DNA from: Algicola sp.
GTDB lineage: Bacteria > Bacteroidota > Bacteroidia > Flavobacteriales > Flavobacteriaceae
NCBI GenBank assembly: GCA_018222835.1
Contig: JAAEZN010000008.1
Coordinates: forward strand, 1-64,000
Direction: 5' to 3'
Length of the DNA: 64,000 nt
How positions within the stretch are numbered: position 1 is the first letter of the stretch; each line of letters starts with the position of its first letter. Of this stretch, positions 38,297-47,302 are shown piece after piece. A program made the translations under genes and the position numbers. The notes beneath the pieces are model-generated. The model ran no database searches. It was given only the letters and a program-made list of their open reading frames with translations, and was not told the origin of the DNA.

Positions 38297-39502
38297 ATGC
38301 TTGGCGGTAAAAATATCCTTTTGGGAGTTTCCGGGGGAATTGCCGCGTATAAGACCACATTTCTTGTTAGGTTACTCATCAAGGCTGGTGCCCAGGTCAA
38401 AGTTATTATGACCCAGAGTGCCAGCTCTTTTGTTTCCCCCCTTACATTGTCCACACTTTCCAAAAACCCTGTCTTGCTCGATTTTATCAACGAGGAAGAT
38501 GGTAGCCTCTCTTGGAACAACCATGTGGAACTTGGACTTTGGGCGGATGTTATGATTATTGCCCCGGCCACGGCCAATACCCTTTCCAAAATGGCAAATG
38601 GAACCTGCGATAATCTTCTTTTGGCCACTTATTTATCCGCCAAATGCCCGGTTTATTTTGCCCCGGCCATGGATTTGGATATGTATAAACACCCTTCTAC
38701 CTTGACCTCGATTGAAAAGTTGGAATCCTATGGAAATAGTATGATTCCTGCCGAGTCCGGTGAATTGGCGAGTGGTTTGCATGGAGAGGGTCGCATGGCG
38801 GAACCCGAAAACATCCTTGCTTTTATTCAGAATGATTTGAACAAGGGGTTGCCTTTGTCCGGCAAACAAGTATTGATTACTGCTGGGCCTACACACGAGG
38901 CAATCGACCCTGTCCGTTTTTTGGGAAACCGATCCACGGGTACCATGGGTTTCGAATTGGCTAAAAAAGCAGCAGATTTAGGAGCAAAAGTTATTTTAGT
39001 TTCCGGCCCGTCACATTTAAATGTAAATCACAATAATATTGAACTGATTCGTGTGACCTCCGCGCAAGAGATGTTCGAAACCTGCCATAAACACTACGCG
39101 GAAACGACTATTGCGATTTGTGCCGCTGCAGTCGCCGATTATCGCCCCAAGACGATTGCTTCGGAAAAGTTGAAGAAGAAAGACGACGATTTGAATATTG
39201 AATTAGAGCGAACGCCAGATATTCTAATGTCGCTCGGCGAGGCCAAAACAGATCAGTTTCTGGTAGGTTTTGCCTTGGAGACCCAGAGCGAGCTCGAAAA
39301 TGCCAAAGGAAAACTCAAAAGAAAGAATTTGGACGGCATTGTTCTAAACTCTTTAAAAGACGACGGTGCGGGATTTGGCAGTAGTACGAATAAAATTACC
39401 TTTATAGATAAGAATTCGGAGATAAAAACGTTTGACTTGAAAGCGAAGTCCGAAGTGGCTTCTGATATTTGGGAAGAAATCATCTCCAGAGTACATGCGT
39501 AA
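38297..39502 (+). CDS. coaBC: Bifunctional phosphopantothenoylcysteine decarboxylase/synthetase
   Basis: Makes 4'-phosphopantetheine in two steps of coenzyme A synthesis. The 401-residue protein has the flavin-binding CoaC half (LLGVSGGIAAYKTTFLVRLL, catalytic His in NHVELGLWADVMIIAPATANTL, PVYFAPAMDLDMY) and the CoaB half from about residue 195 (VLITAGPTHEAIDPVRFLGNRSTGTMGFELA, AAAVADYRPK). It starts 3 bp after rpoZ and overlaps the next gene by 8 bp. coaE, the last enzyme of the pathway, lies about 6.7 kb downstream. Confidence 0.97.
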   Translation: MLGGKNILLGVSGGIAAYKTTFLVRLLIKAGAQVKVIMTQSASSFVSPLTLSTLSKNPVLLDFINEEDGSLSWNNHVELGLWADVMIIAPATANTLSKMANGTCDNLLLATYLSAKCPVYFAPAMDLDMYKHPSTLTSIEKLESYGNSMIPAESGELASGLHGEGRMAEPENILAFIQNDLNKGLPLSGKQVLITAGPTHEAIDPVRFLGNRSTGTMGFELAKKAADLGAKVILVSGPSHLNVNHNNIELIRVTSAQEMFETCHKHYAETTIAICAAAVADYRPKTIASEKLKKKDDDLNIELERTPDILMSLGEAKTDQFLVGFALETQSELENAKGKLKRKNLDGIVLNSLKDDGAGFGSSTNKITFIDKNSEIKTFDLKAKSEVASDIWEEIISRVHA

Positions 39503-40385
39503 CTTATTTGTATCCGTTTTTGTTTTGTTGTTGGCAATTGGTGCCCGCGCTCAGGAATTAAACTGTTCCGTAACGGTCAACTCCGACCAAGTTGGACAGA
39601 CCAATCAACAAATATTCAGGACTTTGGAGCGTTCGCTCAACGATTTTGTGAACAAGACCAAATGGACCAATCGGGTTTATCGGGAAAATGAACGGGTCAA
39701 TGCCCGAATGTTTATCACTGTTACTCAATACGAATCAGACCGTTTTGAGGCGAATATCCAAATTCAATCCACAAGGCCTGTATTTAACACCTCTTACGAA
39801 AGCCCTGCTTTTAACTATAAGGACAATGCTTTCAATTTCCAATATCAGGAGTTTCAACCTTTGGTTTATAACCCGAACTCATTCGATTCCAATTTGGTTG
39901 CGGTAATCTCGTATTACGTTTATGTTATGTTGGGACTGGATGCGGACACTTTTTCTCTGGAGGGAGGGAACGATTTTTATCGCAGGGCGCAGAATATAGT
40001 AACTCAAGCACAAAGCTCTAGTTACAGCGGATGGAGTCAGGAAACTGGGGATAGGAGCCGTTTTGAGCTTGTGGACAATCTTTTGAGCAATTCCTTTAGG
40101 GAATATCGAATCGCCATGTACAACTATCACAGAAAAGGGCTCGATATTTTAGCGGACAACAATAGTACGGGAAAACAAATCATTATGGGGAGCCTTCGCC
40201 TGTTCGAAACATTGATAAGCCGAAGACCGAATGCGTTTTTGATCCAGACCTTTTTTGATGCCAAATCAGAAGAAATTCAAAATGTTTTTTCCGATGGCCC
40301 CAAAGTAGATGTTGTAAAACTCAAGGAAACCTTGAATAAAGTAGCTCCTTTTTACTCGAGTACCTGGAATGAAATAAAATACTAG
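39495..40385 (+). CDS. DUF4835 family protein (PorD-like)
   Basis: A 296-residue exported protein with a signal peptide to about residue 19 (LLAIGARAQ). Its sequence ELNCSVTVNSDQVGQTNQQIFRTLERSLNDFVNKTKWT and later GLDADTFSLEGGNDFYRRAQNIV are typical of DUF4835. Some annotation sources call this family PorD and link it to type IX secretion; I recall this rather than can prove it. The order coaBC-DUF4835-recN is widely kept in Bacteroidota. Confidence 0.85.
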   Translation: MRNLFVSVFVLLLAIGARAQELNCSVTVNSDQVGQTNQQIFRTLERSLNDFVNKTKWTNRVYRENERVNARMFITVTQYESDRFEANIQIQSTRPVFNTSYESPAFNYKDNAFNFQYQEFQPLVYNPNSFDSNLVAVISYYVYVMLGLDADTFSLEGGNDFYRRAQNIVTQAQSSSYSGWSQETGDRSRFELVDNLLSNSFREYRIAMYNYHRKGLDILADNNSTGKQIIMGSLRLFETLISRRPNAFLIQTFFDAKSEEIQNVFSDGPKVDVVKLKETLNKVAPFYSSTWNEIKY

Positions 40386-40431
40386 GGCAGTTTTCTAAAG
40401 AGGATTATCTTTACGGATAAATTCTTCAATA

Positions 40432-42084
40432 TTGCTAGCAAATCTATCCATTCAAAATTATGCGCTCATCGATGATGTAAGTGTGTCATTTTTTGACGGT
40501 TTTACTACAATTACCGGGGAGACAGGGGCAGGAAAATCCATACTTTTGGGTGGTTTATCCTTGGTTTTGGGTAAACGTGCCGACTTGTCCTCTCTTAAAA
40601 ATAAGGACCAAAAATGTGTAATCGAAGCTGAATTCGATGTTTCCAAATACCAACTCCGGCCTTTTTTTGAGGAAAACGACCTTGATTATGAGGAGACCAC
40701 CATCCTCCGAAGGGAAATATTGCCGAGTGGAAAATCTAGAGCGTTCGTTAACGACTCTCCAGTTACCCTTGATGTAATGCGTTCGCTGGGCGACCAGTTA
40801 GTAGATGTACATTCCCAGCACCAGACCATGCAGCTTGCCGATAATGATTTCCAAATGAAGGTACTCGATGCCTTGGCGGGCAACGCAGAGAATCTTTCGC
40901 GATATACCGAGGAGTTGGATAAATTGAAGGCAGCATCCAAAGAACTTCAAAAATTGGTGGATTTTCAGTCAGAAGCGGATAAAGAGCACGATTACAATAG
41001 TTTTTTGCTGAAAGAGCTGGAGGATGCCAAGCTCAAAGAGGGTATGCAAGAGGAGTTGGAGGAAGAGTATGAGCAGTTGAATAATGTAGAGCAGATCATG
41101 GAACAATTATCCGCGAGTCATCAGTTGTTGAACGACGAGCAATTGGGTATTGTGGGTAGGCTGACAGATTTAAAACGAGCTTTACAAGGACTAACGGATT
41201 TTGGATCAGAATACAAGTCCTTATACGAAAGAATTCAATCCGTTTTGATCGAAACGGATGATGTAGCTTCCGAATTGGAGCAGTTGGAGGAAGGTGTTGA
41301 AGCAAACCCCGAACGATTGGAGGTGGTAAACGGCCAATTGCAGCAATTGTACGATCTTCAGAAAAAACATCATACCGATTCTGTAAAGGAATTGATCGAT
41401 TTTCGAGAAGATTTATCACAAAAAGTTGACGAAGTAGCTAATATCGAGTCCAAAATCAAGGAAAAACAAGAAGAGGTCGGTGCCATCACTAAAAAAGTAG
41501 ATGCATGGGCCAAAAAAATCAGCGAGGGCAGAAAAGCTGTTATCCCTAAATTAAGAGATAGGCTTCAAAAGAACTTGACATCGCTCGGCATGCCGTCAGC
41601 TACTTTTAAAATTGAGGTAAGCCTGGCCAAATCATTCAAAACCAATGGGAAAGATGATTTGGTGTTCTTGTTTTCTGCGAACAAAGGTTCCAGTTATGGC
41701 GAGCTGAAAAAAGTAGCTTCGGGAGGGGAGCTATCCCGTATTATGCTGACAATCAAATCCATTTTGGCCGAGTATGAGAACTTACCGACCATGATGTTCG
41801 ATGAGATCGATACCGGCGTTTCCGGAGAAATATCCAACCGAATGGGAGAAATTATGCAGCAAATGAGCAGCACCATGCAGGTGTTCTCTATTACCCACTT
41901 GCCGCAGGTTGCATCTAAAGGAAGCTATCAATTTAAAGTTTACAAACAAGAAGGTGCGGAAGGTACGAGTACGCACATTAAACAATTGAGCAAGGATGAA
42001 CGGGTTCGGGAATTGGCAGAAATGTTAGGTGGCAAGTCCTTGTCCGAGTCAGCTTTGGCCCATGCCAGGGAGTTGTTGCAATAA
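40432..42084 (+). CDS. recN: DNA repair protein RecN
   Basis: SMC-like ATPase that acts early in double-strand break repair. The 550-residue protein begins with a TTG start codon (LANLSIQNYALIDDVSV aligns with the normal family start and no ATG is available nearby). Walker A is FTTITGETGAGKSILLGGLSLVLG (about 24-47), followed by a long coiled coil at about 150-370, signature SGGELSRIMLTIKSIL and Walker B TMMFDEIDTGVSG. It is the last gene of the bamD run; 46 bp separate it from DUF4835. Confidence 0.96.
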   Translation: MLANLSIQNYALIDDVSVSFFDGFTTITGETGAGKSILLGGLSLVLGKRADLSSLKNKDQKCVIEAEFDVSKYQLRPFFEENDLDYEETTILRREILPSGKSRAFVNDSPVTLDVMRSLGDQLVDVHSQHQTMQLADNDFQMKVLDALAGNAENLSRYTEELDKLKAASKELQKLVDFQSEADKEHDYNSFLLKELEDAKLKEGMQEELEEEYEQLNNVEQIMEQLSASHQLLNDEQLGIVGRLTDLKRALQGLTDFGSEYKSLYERIQSVLIETDDVASELEQLEEGVEANPERLEVVNGQLQQLYDLQKKHHTDSVKELIDFREDLSQKVDEVANIESKIKEKQEEVGAITKKVDAWAKKISEGRKAVIPKLRDRLQKNLTSLGMPSATFKIEVSLAKSFKTNGKDDLVFLFSANKGSSYGELKKVASGGELSRIMLTIKSILAEYENLPTMMFDEIDTGVSGEISNRMGEIMQQMSSTMQVFSITHLPQVASKGSYQFKVYKQEGAEGTSTHIKQLSKDERVRELAEMLGGKSLSESALAHARELLQ

Positions 42085-42122
42085 AACAGCAAAACGGAAT
42101 CACAAACTTCAATTAGTTTAAA

Positions 42123-42130
42123 TATCTTTG
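42123..42130 (+). promoter_or_regulatory. -7 box of fabI
   Basis: TATCTTTG lies 27 bp before the ATG at 42158. It shows that an upstream in-frame TTG at 42128 cannot be the start. Confidence 0.5.
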
Positions 42131-42157
42131 TCTTACAATAAACAATTGCAAAAAATT

Positions 42158-42970
42158 ATGGCATACAATCTTTTAAAAGGTAAAAAAGGAATCATTTTTG
42201 GCGCTTTGGATGCGAATTCAATTGCTTGGAAAACTGCTGAACGCGTTCATGAAGAAGGTGGTGAGTTTGTGCTTACCAATGCTCCCATTGCCATGCGAAT
42301 GGGGCAAATCAATGAACTGGCGGAAAAGACCAACTCACAAATTATTCCTGCTGATGCCACTAACGAAGAGGATTTGAAAAACCTAGTGGAGCAGTCCATG
42401 GAGATTTTGGGCGGAAAACTGGATTTTGTACTTCATTCCATAGGAATGTCCGTTAATGTTAGAAAAGGAAGGCAGTACACGGACGAGAACTACAGCTTTA
42501 CCGAAAAAGGTTGGGATGTATCCGCATTGTCTTTTCATAAAGTAATGCAATCACTTTACAAAGCAGAGGCCATGAACGAGTGGGGGAGTATTGTTGCTTT
42601 GACATATATGGCAGCACAAAGAACATTCCCTGATTATAACGATATGGCCGATAATAAGGCATATTTGGAGTCTGTTGCCAGAAGTTTTGGATACTTTTTC
42701 GGAAAAGAGCATAAAGTAAGAGTCAATACCATTTCGCAATCACCAACACCTACTACTGCAGGTCAAGGGGTTAAAGGATTTGATGGATTTATCAATTACG
42801 CCGAAAAAATGTCACCACTGGGCAATGCATCAGCGGACGATTGCGCGAACTATACGGTTTCACTTTTCTCTGACCTTACCAAAAAAGTGACTATGCAGAA
42901 CCTCTTTCACGACGGAGGATTCTCCAACACCGGGGTTAGCCAGGAGGTGATCGATGAATTTTCAAAGTAA
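42158..42970 (+). CDS. fabI: Enoyl-[acyl-carrier-protein] reductase (NADH), FabI type
   Basis: Last reduction of each fatty-acid elongation cycle. The 270-residue short-chain-dehydrogenase-fold protein starts MAYNLLKGKKGIIFGALDANSIAWKTAE, with the FabI-type NAD loop. VLHSIGMS is near residue 95, and the catalytic region has Tyr and Lys in YMAAQRTFPDYNDMADNKA. SQSPTPTTAGQGVKGFDGFI lies in the substrate loop. The sequence is the common Flavobacterial FabI with SPTPT in place of the AAGPIRTLA-type loop. Confidence 0.95.
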   Translation: MAYNLLKGKKGIIFGALDANSIAWKTAERVHEEGGEFVLTNAPIAMRMGQINELAEKTNSQIIPADATNEEDLKNLVEQSMEILGGKLDFVLHSIGMSVNVRKGRQYTDENYSFTEKGWDVSALSFHKVMQSLYKAEAMNEWGSIVALTYMAAQRTFPDYNDMADNKAYLESVARSFGYFFGKEHKVRVNTISQSPTPTTAGQGVKGFDGFINYAEKMSPLGNASADDCANYTVSLFSDLTKKVTMQNLFHDGGFSNTGVSQEVIDEFSK

Positions 42971-42990
42971 GCCCATTCCAATAAAATAAA

Positions 42991-43075
42991 GTCAAGTCGA
43001 GCATAGTCGGGATAGTTGTCTCACATGGCAATCCAAATTCTTGATTATGCTCGGATTGATGATTTTGCCTCATAG
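42991..43075. repeat. Dispersed palindromic repeat between fabI and glycosyltransferase gene
   Basis: GAGCATAGTC (42999-43008) and GATTATGCTC (43043-43052) are inverted with one mismatch, within 117 bp of non-coding sequence. GTCGAGCATAGTCG reappears in opposite orientation at 53.73 kb (CTTCGACTATGCTC). It may also act as the fabI transcript end. Confidence 0.5.
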
Positions 43076-43087
43076 AACTTCATTTTA

Positions 43088-44095
43088 ATGAGCATACTCT
43101 TTTCCATAATAGTTCCGGTGTACAATAGGCCCGAAGAAGTTCGTGAGCTATTGGAAAGCTTGCAAGCGCAGAATTTTACCGAGGATTTTGAAGTGGTTAT
43201 TGTAGAGGATGGCTCTACTGAAAGTTCGGAGGAGATTGTGAATTCTTTTCGGGAAAACCTTCAGATTTCGTACTATTTTAAAGAAAACTCTGGCCCGGGC
43301 GATTCCAGAAACTATGGAATGCAGCAGGCGAAAGGAAATTATTTTATTGTTCTGGATTCAGATTGTATTCTTCCCAAACAATATTTATCCGAGGTCGATA
43401 AAGAACTTAAAAAGGAATTTGTCCATTGTTTTGGAGGGCCAGATGCCGCTGATGCGTCCTTTACTACGATTCAAAAAGCAATCAATTATGTAATGACCTC
43501 TTTTTTGACTACGGGCGGTATCCGTGGAGGCAAAAAAGCCGTGGGGAAGTTTCAGCCCCGTAGTTTTAACATGGGAATTTCCCGGGAGGCTTTCGAAAAA
43601 GCAGGAGGTTTTGGTAGAATTCATCCAGGTGAGGACCCAGATCTTACTTTCCGAATCTGGAAAGCAGGTTTTGATACCAGATTATTTCCTGCGGCCTTTG
43701 TTTATCATAAAAGGCGTATCGATTGGAATAAATTCTATATCCAAGTCAATAAGTTTGGTAGCGTACGTCCAATTTTGAACAAATGGCATCCCGGAACGGC
43801 AAAACCTACTTATTGGTTTCCAACGTTGTTTATATTGGGTCTTATGATCTCCGTTCTAGTGTCCGTTTTTGGACTTTGGTTGCCGCTGTTGCTTTATGGG
43901 CTCTACTTTGTGCTATTGTTTTTGGATTCACTGGTGAAAAGTAAGAACCTTGTTGTGGCCGTTTTATCCATTTTTGCCGCCTTGATTCAGTTTACGGGAT
44001 ATGGGATTGGTTTTCTTAAGTCCACAATGTTGCTTAACTTTAGTAGTAAGGAGCCAGAAGAACTGTTTCCCAAATTGTTTTTCAAGAAAAAGTAA
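43088..44095 (+). CDS. Family 2 glycosyltransferase, membrane-anchored
   Basis: A 335-residue glycosyltransferase with a GT-A fold: ILFSIIVPVYNRPEEVRELLESL (start), nucleotide-binding VIVEDGSTESSE, the DxD-like metal motif VLDSDCILP near residue 94, and acceptor-site HPGEDPDLTFRIWKAGF. Two or three transmembrane helices follow at about 245-310, so it works at the inner membrane. Acceptor is unknown; it precedes YbbR and coaE genes by only 2 bp, an arrangement seen in other Flavobacteriaceae. Confidence 0.92.
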   Translation: MSILFSIIVPVYNRPEEVRELLESLQAQNFTEDFEVVIVEDGSTESSEEIVNSFRENLQISYYFKENSGPGDSRNYGMQQAKGNYFIVLDSDCILPKQYLSEVDKELKKEFVHCFGGPDAADASFTTIQKAINYVMTSFLTTGGIRGGKKAVGKFQPRSFNMGISREAFEKAGGFGRIHPGEDPDLTFRIWKAGFDTRLFPAAFVYHKRRIDWNKFYIQVNKFGSVRPILNKWHPGTAKPTYWFPTLFILGLMISVLVSVFGLWLPLLLYGLYFVLLFLDSLVKSKNLVVAVLSIFAALIQFTGYGIGFLKSTMLLNFSSKEPEELFPKLFFKKK

Positions 44096-44097
44096 AA

Positions 44098-45054
44098 GTG
44101 TTTAAAAAGGTATTGCACGGCCTCAATAAAAAGAAAGTGAAGGTATTTTCACTTTTCTTGTTATGCTCGTTTTCGGCATGGTTTATCAGCAACCTATCGG
44201 AAACCTACGAGTCCCGGGCATATTTTACCTTAAACTATCGTAACCTGCCGGATTCTTTATTGTTGGGTAAAAATGCCAATAATCAGATTGAGGCCAAGCT
44301 TAGGACCAGTGGTTTCCAGTTTTTGTATTATAAGATCTTTAAACGGCGCATAGATGTAGATCTATCACAGGTAGATTATAGGGACGGAGGCTATGTAATG
44401 AGTGAAGATGCGCTCAAAAGACAGATGGATCAACAACTATCGCAGAATATTTCACTTTTGGAATTGGATAGGGACCCATTGGAGGTAGATCTTTATCAGG
44501 TTAACTCTAAAAAAATTGCCATACGCCCCATGTTGGACCTAAAACTTAGACAGAACTATATTTTGGACGGAAAAATTATGATGTCTCCAGATTCTGTAGC
44601 GGTAAAGGGCCCAAGAAATGAAATAGATACCATCCGGTATATAAAAACAGCGGTTATTCAACTAAGCGATGTTAGCAACGATTTTTCAAGGGATGTTGCA
44701 TTGATGTTTCCAAAAGGTCTGGACAATAGCATTTTTTCGGTTTCAAGTACTACGGTGAGGGGCAAGGTATCCAAGTTTTCGGAAAAAGTCTTTGAGGTAC
44801 CTATCCAAGTTATTAATGTTCCCGAGGGTTATCAGATAAAAACCTTCCCGAACGTAGTTACTTTGTTGTGCAAGGCCACTATAGATAGGCTAAAGCAAAT
44901 AGCTGCCTCAGATTTTGAGGTGATTGCCGATTACGGTCAATTGATAGGTTCCGATAGCAGTACACTGTTTTTGGAGGTGGTACAAAGCCCACAAAAGGTG
45001 TATGATGTAAAATTGGAAGAGAACAGTGTAAATTTTGTTTTGGAACAGCAATGA
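44098..45054 (+). CDS. YbbR-like domain protein
   Basis: A 318-residue membrane-anchored protein with a GTG start, one N-terminal transmembrane helix (about residues 14-31, KVFSLFLLCSFSAWFISNL) and an extracytoplasmic region built from YbbR-type beta repeats (for example MMSPDSVAVKGPRNEIDTIRYIKTAVIQLSDVSNDF). In Firmicutes YbbR proteins control the cyclic-di-AMP synthase CdaA; no cdaA gene is next to it here, so that role is only an analogy. It overlaps coaE by 4 bp. Confidence 0.85.
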   Translation: MFKKVLHGLNKKKVKVFSLFLLCSFSAWFISNLSETYESRAYFTLNYRNLPDSLLLGKNANNQIEAKLRTSGFQFLYYKIFKRRIDVDLSQVDYRDGGYVMSEDALKRQMDQQLSQNISLLELDRDPLEVDLYQVNSKKIAIRPMLDLKLRQNYILDGKIMMSPDSVAVKGPRNEIDTIRYIKTAVIQLSDVSNDFSRDVALMFPKGLDNSIFSVSSTTVRGKVSKFSEKVFEVPIQVINVPEGYQIKTFPNVVTLLCKATIDRLKQIAASDFEVIADYGQLIGSDSSTLFLEVVQSPQKVYDVKLEENSVNFVLEQQ

Positions 45055-45644
45055 TGATAGTTGGGCTTACAGGGGGAATTGGTAGCGGCAAGAGTACAGT
45101 GGCCAAAATGTTCGAGGAACTTGGTGTGCCTGTGTACGATTCCGATAAAGAGGCCAAAAAATTGATGATGGCCTCTGCGGAAGTAAAGTCCAAAATTCAG
45201 GATTTACTTGGAAAAAGCGCTTACATAGATGGGAGTTTAAACAGGTCGTATATTGCGGGTAGGGTGTTTAAAAGCCCAGAGCTGCTCGAAAAATTGAACG
45301 GTATCGTGCATCCGGCTGTTAGAATACATTTTTTGGAATGGGCAGAAAAACAGAAAGCCCCTTATGTGATTCAAGAAACGGCATTGATTTTTGAGAACGG
45401 GGCACAGGATAAATACGACCGCACTATCTTGGTTACGGCCCCGGCCAAAACCCGTATCCAAAGGGTGGTAGATAGGGACAATGTTGGCGAGCAAGCTGTT
45501 GTTGACCGGATTAAAAACCAATTAAATGATGAGAAAAAGCAAAATTTAGCTCATTATTTAATTGAAAACCTGAACTTGGACAGAACCAAGGAAAGGGTTA
45601 ACGAACTACACCTCAAACTTTTAGCATTAGCCACTAAATTTTAA
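45051..45644 (+). CDS. coaE: Dephospho-CoA kinase
   Basis: Final step of coenzyme A synthesis: ATP-dependent phosphorylation of dephospho-CoA. The 197-residue protein has the P-loop VGLTGGIGSGKSTVA (4-18), VYDSDKEAKKLM, LNGIVHPAVR and the lid RIQRVVDRDN. It is the last gene of the glycosyltransferase-YbbR-coaE operon; 64 bp separate it from the sensor kinase gene. Confidence 0.97.
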   Translation: MMIVGLTGGIGSGKSTVAKMFEELGVPVYDSDKEAKKLMMASAEVKSKIQDLLGKSAYIDGSLNRSYIAGRVFKSPELLEKLNGIVHPAVRIHFLEWAEKQKAPYVIQETALIFENGAQDKYDRTILVTAPAKTRIQRVVDRDNVGEQAVVDRIKNQLNDEKKQNLAHYLIENLNLDRTKERVNELHLKLLALATKF

Positions 45645-45708
45645 CATTTATGTTAAGTTTTGGTTAAACGCTAAAATTACTAAATGTTAAATTTTTAATT
45701 TTACGCCA

Positions 45709-47292
45709 ATGAACAAGAAGCTATTCGTTCTTCTGGTTGTTCTTATGAGTTTATCCCTTTTAGGGATAATTTTTGTACAAGTTTATTGGATCAGAACTTC
45801 AATAAACGACAAAGAAGAACAATTTTCAAGAACAGTTACGGACATACTGGACAAAGTAGCGAGTAGGGTGGAGAAACGGGAGATGAAGGAATACTCGGAT
45901 CGTTTGGCTTCTCTTGCAGATAGTGTTGGTGAGCCAAAAAGCGCCCATTACAAGAATTTTATGTTTGTAGAGAGGGACCTCAATTCAGATGAGATTCTTT
46001 TCTACTCCCACGGTATTCTGGAAGAAGATTATACAATAACCTCGGCGTTCTTTGATAATAGATTGGGTGGAGATGATACCACAACGTTTAGAAACTTTAC
46101 CAGCCGAAGAACCAAAAGTGTTTTTAAAGAAGAGTTTGGTATTGATGGTAAAAGTTATAGCTTAACTCCAATCGAAAAAGTGACCAATATTGGCAAGCTT
46201 GACAAAATTGAGCTAGCTGCTTGGGAAGATGTGTTTATGGAGTACTCTAAAACGCAACCGATCCACAAGCGGGTTTCCAATCAGGAATTGGAGCTGCTCC
46301 TTAGTCAAGAATTGAGTAACAGGAATATTGATATTGACTATGAATATGGTGTTTACAGTCAAGGTTATCCCACAAAAGTAAGATCCAGAAAATTTAAGTT
46401 TTCCGGTTCAAAGATGTACAAGGCACCCATTTTTAAGGATAGCGAAGGGGTGTCCAACTTCTCATTATTGTTGACCTTTCCGAGTATGAAAAAGTACATA
46501 TTCAGTTCGGTAATGGGTATGGCCTTACTGTCCTTGGTGTTTACATTGGTAATTTTATTGGCGTATTCCAGTGCTATTTACCAATTGATAAAGCAAAAGC
46601 GTATATCGGAAATCAAATCAGATTTCATCAATAATATGACGCACGAGTTTAAAACACCTATAGCTACCATTAATTTGGCGGTAGAGGCAATAAGAAACCC
46701 AAAGTCTATCGAGGATAAGGAAAAAGTATTGCGGTATTTGGGAATGATTCGTGATGAGAATAAACGTATGCACGCCCAAGTGGAGAATGTATTGCGAATA
46801 TCCAAGTTGGAGAAAAACCAGTTGGACATTAGTAAGGATAGGGTCAATATGCACGATATTATTACCGATGCCATTGCCCATATAGAACTGATTGTTCAAG
46901 ACAGGGGGGGGTATGTAAACGCACATTTAGATGCAGAACGGTCAGAGGTTTTGGCCAATGATATGCATTTGACCAATGTGGTGGTCAATATTTTGGACAA
47001 TGCAGTAAAGTATTCACCAGAATCACCCAAAATAGATGTATTTACCGAAGTGGTAAAAAATAGCATCATTATAAAAGTACAGGACCAAGGAGCTGGAATG
47101 GGCAAGGCAGTACTTAAAAAAGTATTTGAAAAATTTTACCGGGAACATACCGGAGACATACATAACGTTAAAGGCCATGGATTAGGACTGGCCTACGTAA
47201 AGCAAATAATAGACGATCATCAGGGCGAGGTTTATGCCGAGAGTGAAAAAGGAAAAGGAAGCACTTTCTTTATAAAACTCCCTTTAATTTAA
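45709..47292 (+). CDS. Membrane sensor histidine kinase
   Basis: A 527-residue two-component sensor: transmembrane helix 1 at about 6-27, an extracytoplasmic sensor region to about 260, transmembrane helix 2 at about 266-292 (VMGMALLSLVFTLVILLAYSSAIYQL), HisKA with phospho-acceptor H312 (MTHEFKTPIATINL), and an ATPase domain with N box VVNILDNAVKYSPES, G1 VQDQGAGMG, F box VFEKFYREHTGD and G2 KGHGLGLAYV. The codons for residues 399-401 contain a run of eight G (46904-46911). It is followed 10 bp later by its response regulator, a pair resembling RprX/RprY of Bacteroides. Confidence 0.94.
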   Translation: MNKKLFVLLVVLMSLSLLGIIFVQVYWIRTSINDKEEQFSRTVTDILDKVASRVEKREMKEYSDRLASLADSVGEPKSAHYKNFMFVERDLNSDEILFYSHGILEEDYTITSAFFDNRLGGDDTTTFRNFTSRRTKSVFKEEFGIDGKSYSLTPIEKVTNIGKLDKIELAAWEDVFMEYSKTQPIHKRVSNQELELLLSQELSNRNIDIDYEYGVYSQGYPTKVRSRKFKFSGSKMYKAPIFKDSEGVSNFSLLLTFPSMKKYIFSSVMGMALLSLVFTLVILLAYSSAIYQLIKQKRISEIKSDFINNMTHEFKTPIATINLAVEAIRNPKSIEDKEKVLRYLGMIRDENKRMHAQVENVLRISKLEKNQLDISKDRVNMHDIITDAIAHIELIVQDRGGYVNAHLDAERSEVLANDMHLTNVVVNILDNAVKYSPESPKIDVFTEVVKNSIIIKVQDQGAGMGKAVLKKVFEKFYREHTGDIHNVKGHGLGLAYVKQIIDDHQGEVYAESEKGKGSTFFIKLPLI

Positions 47293-47302
47293 AAAGCGAA
47301 CT

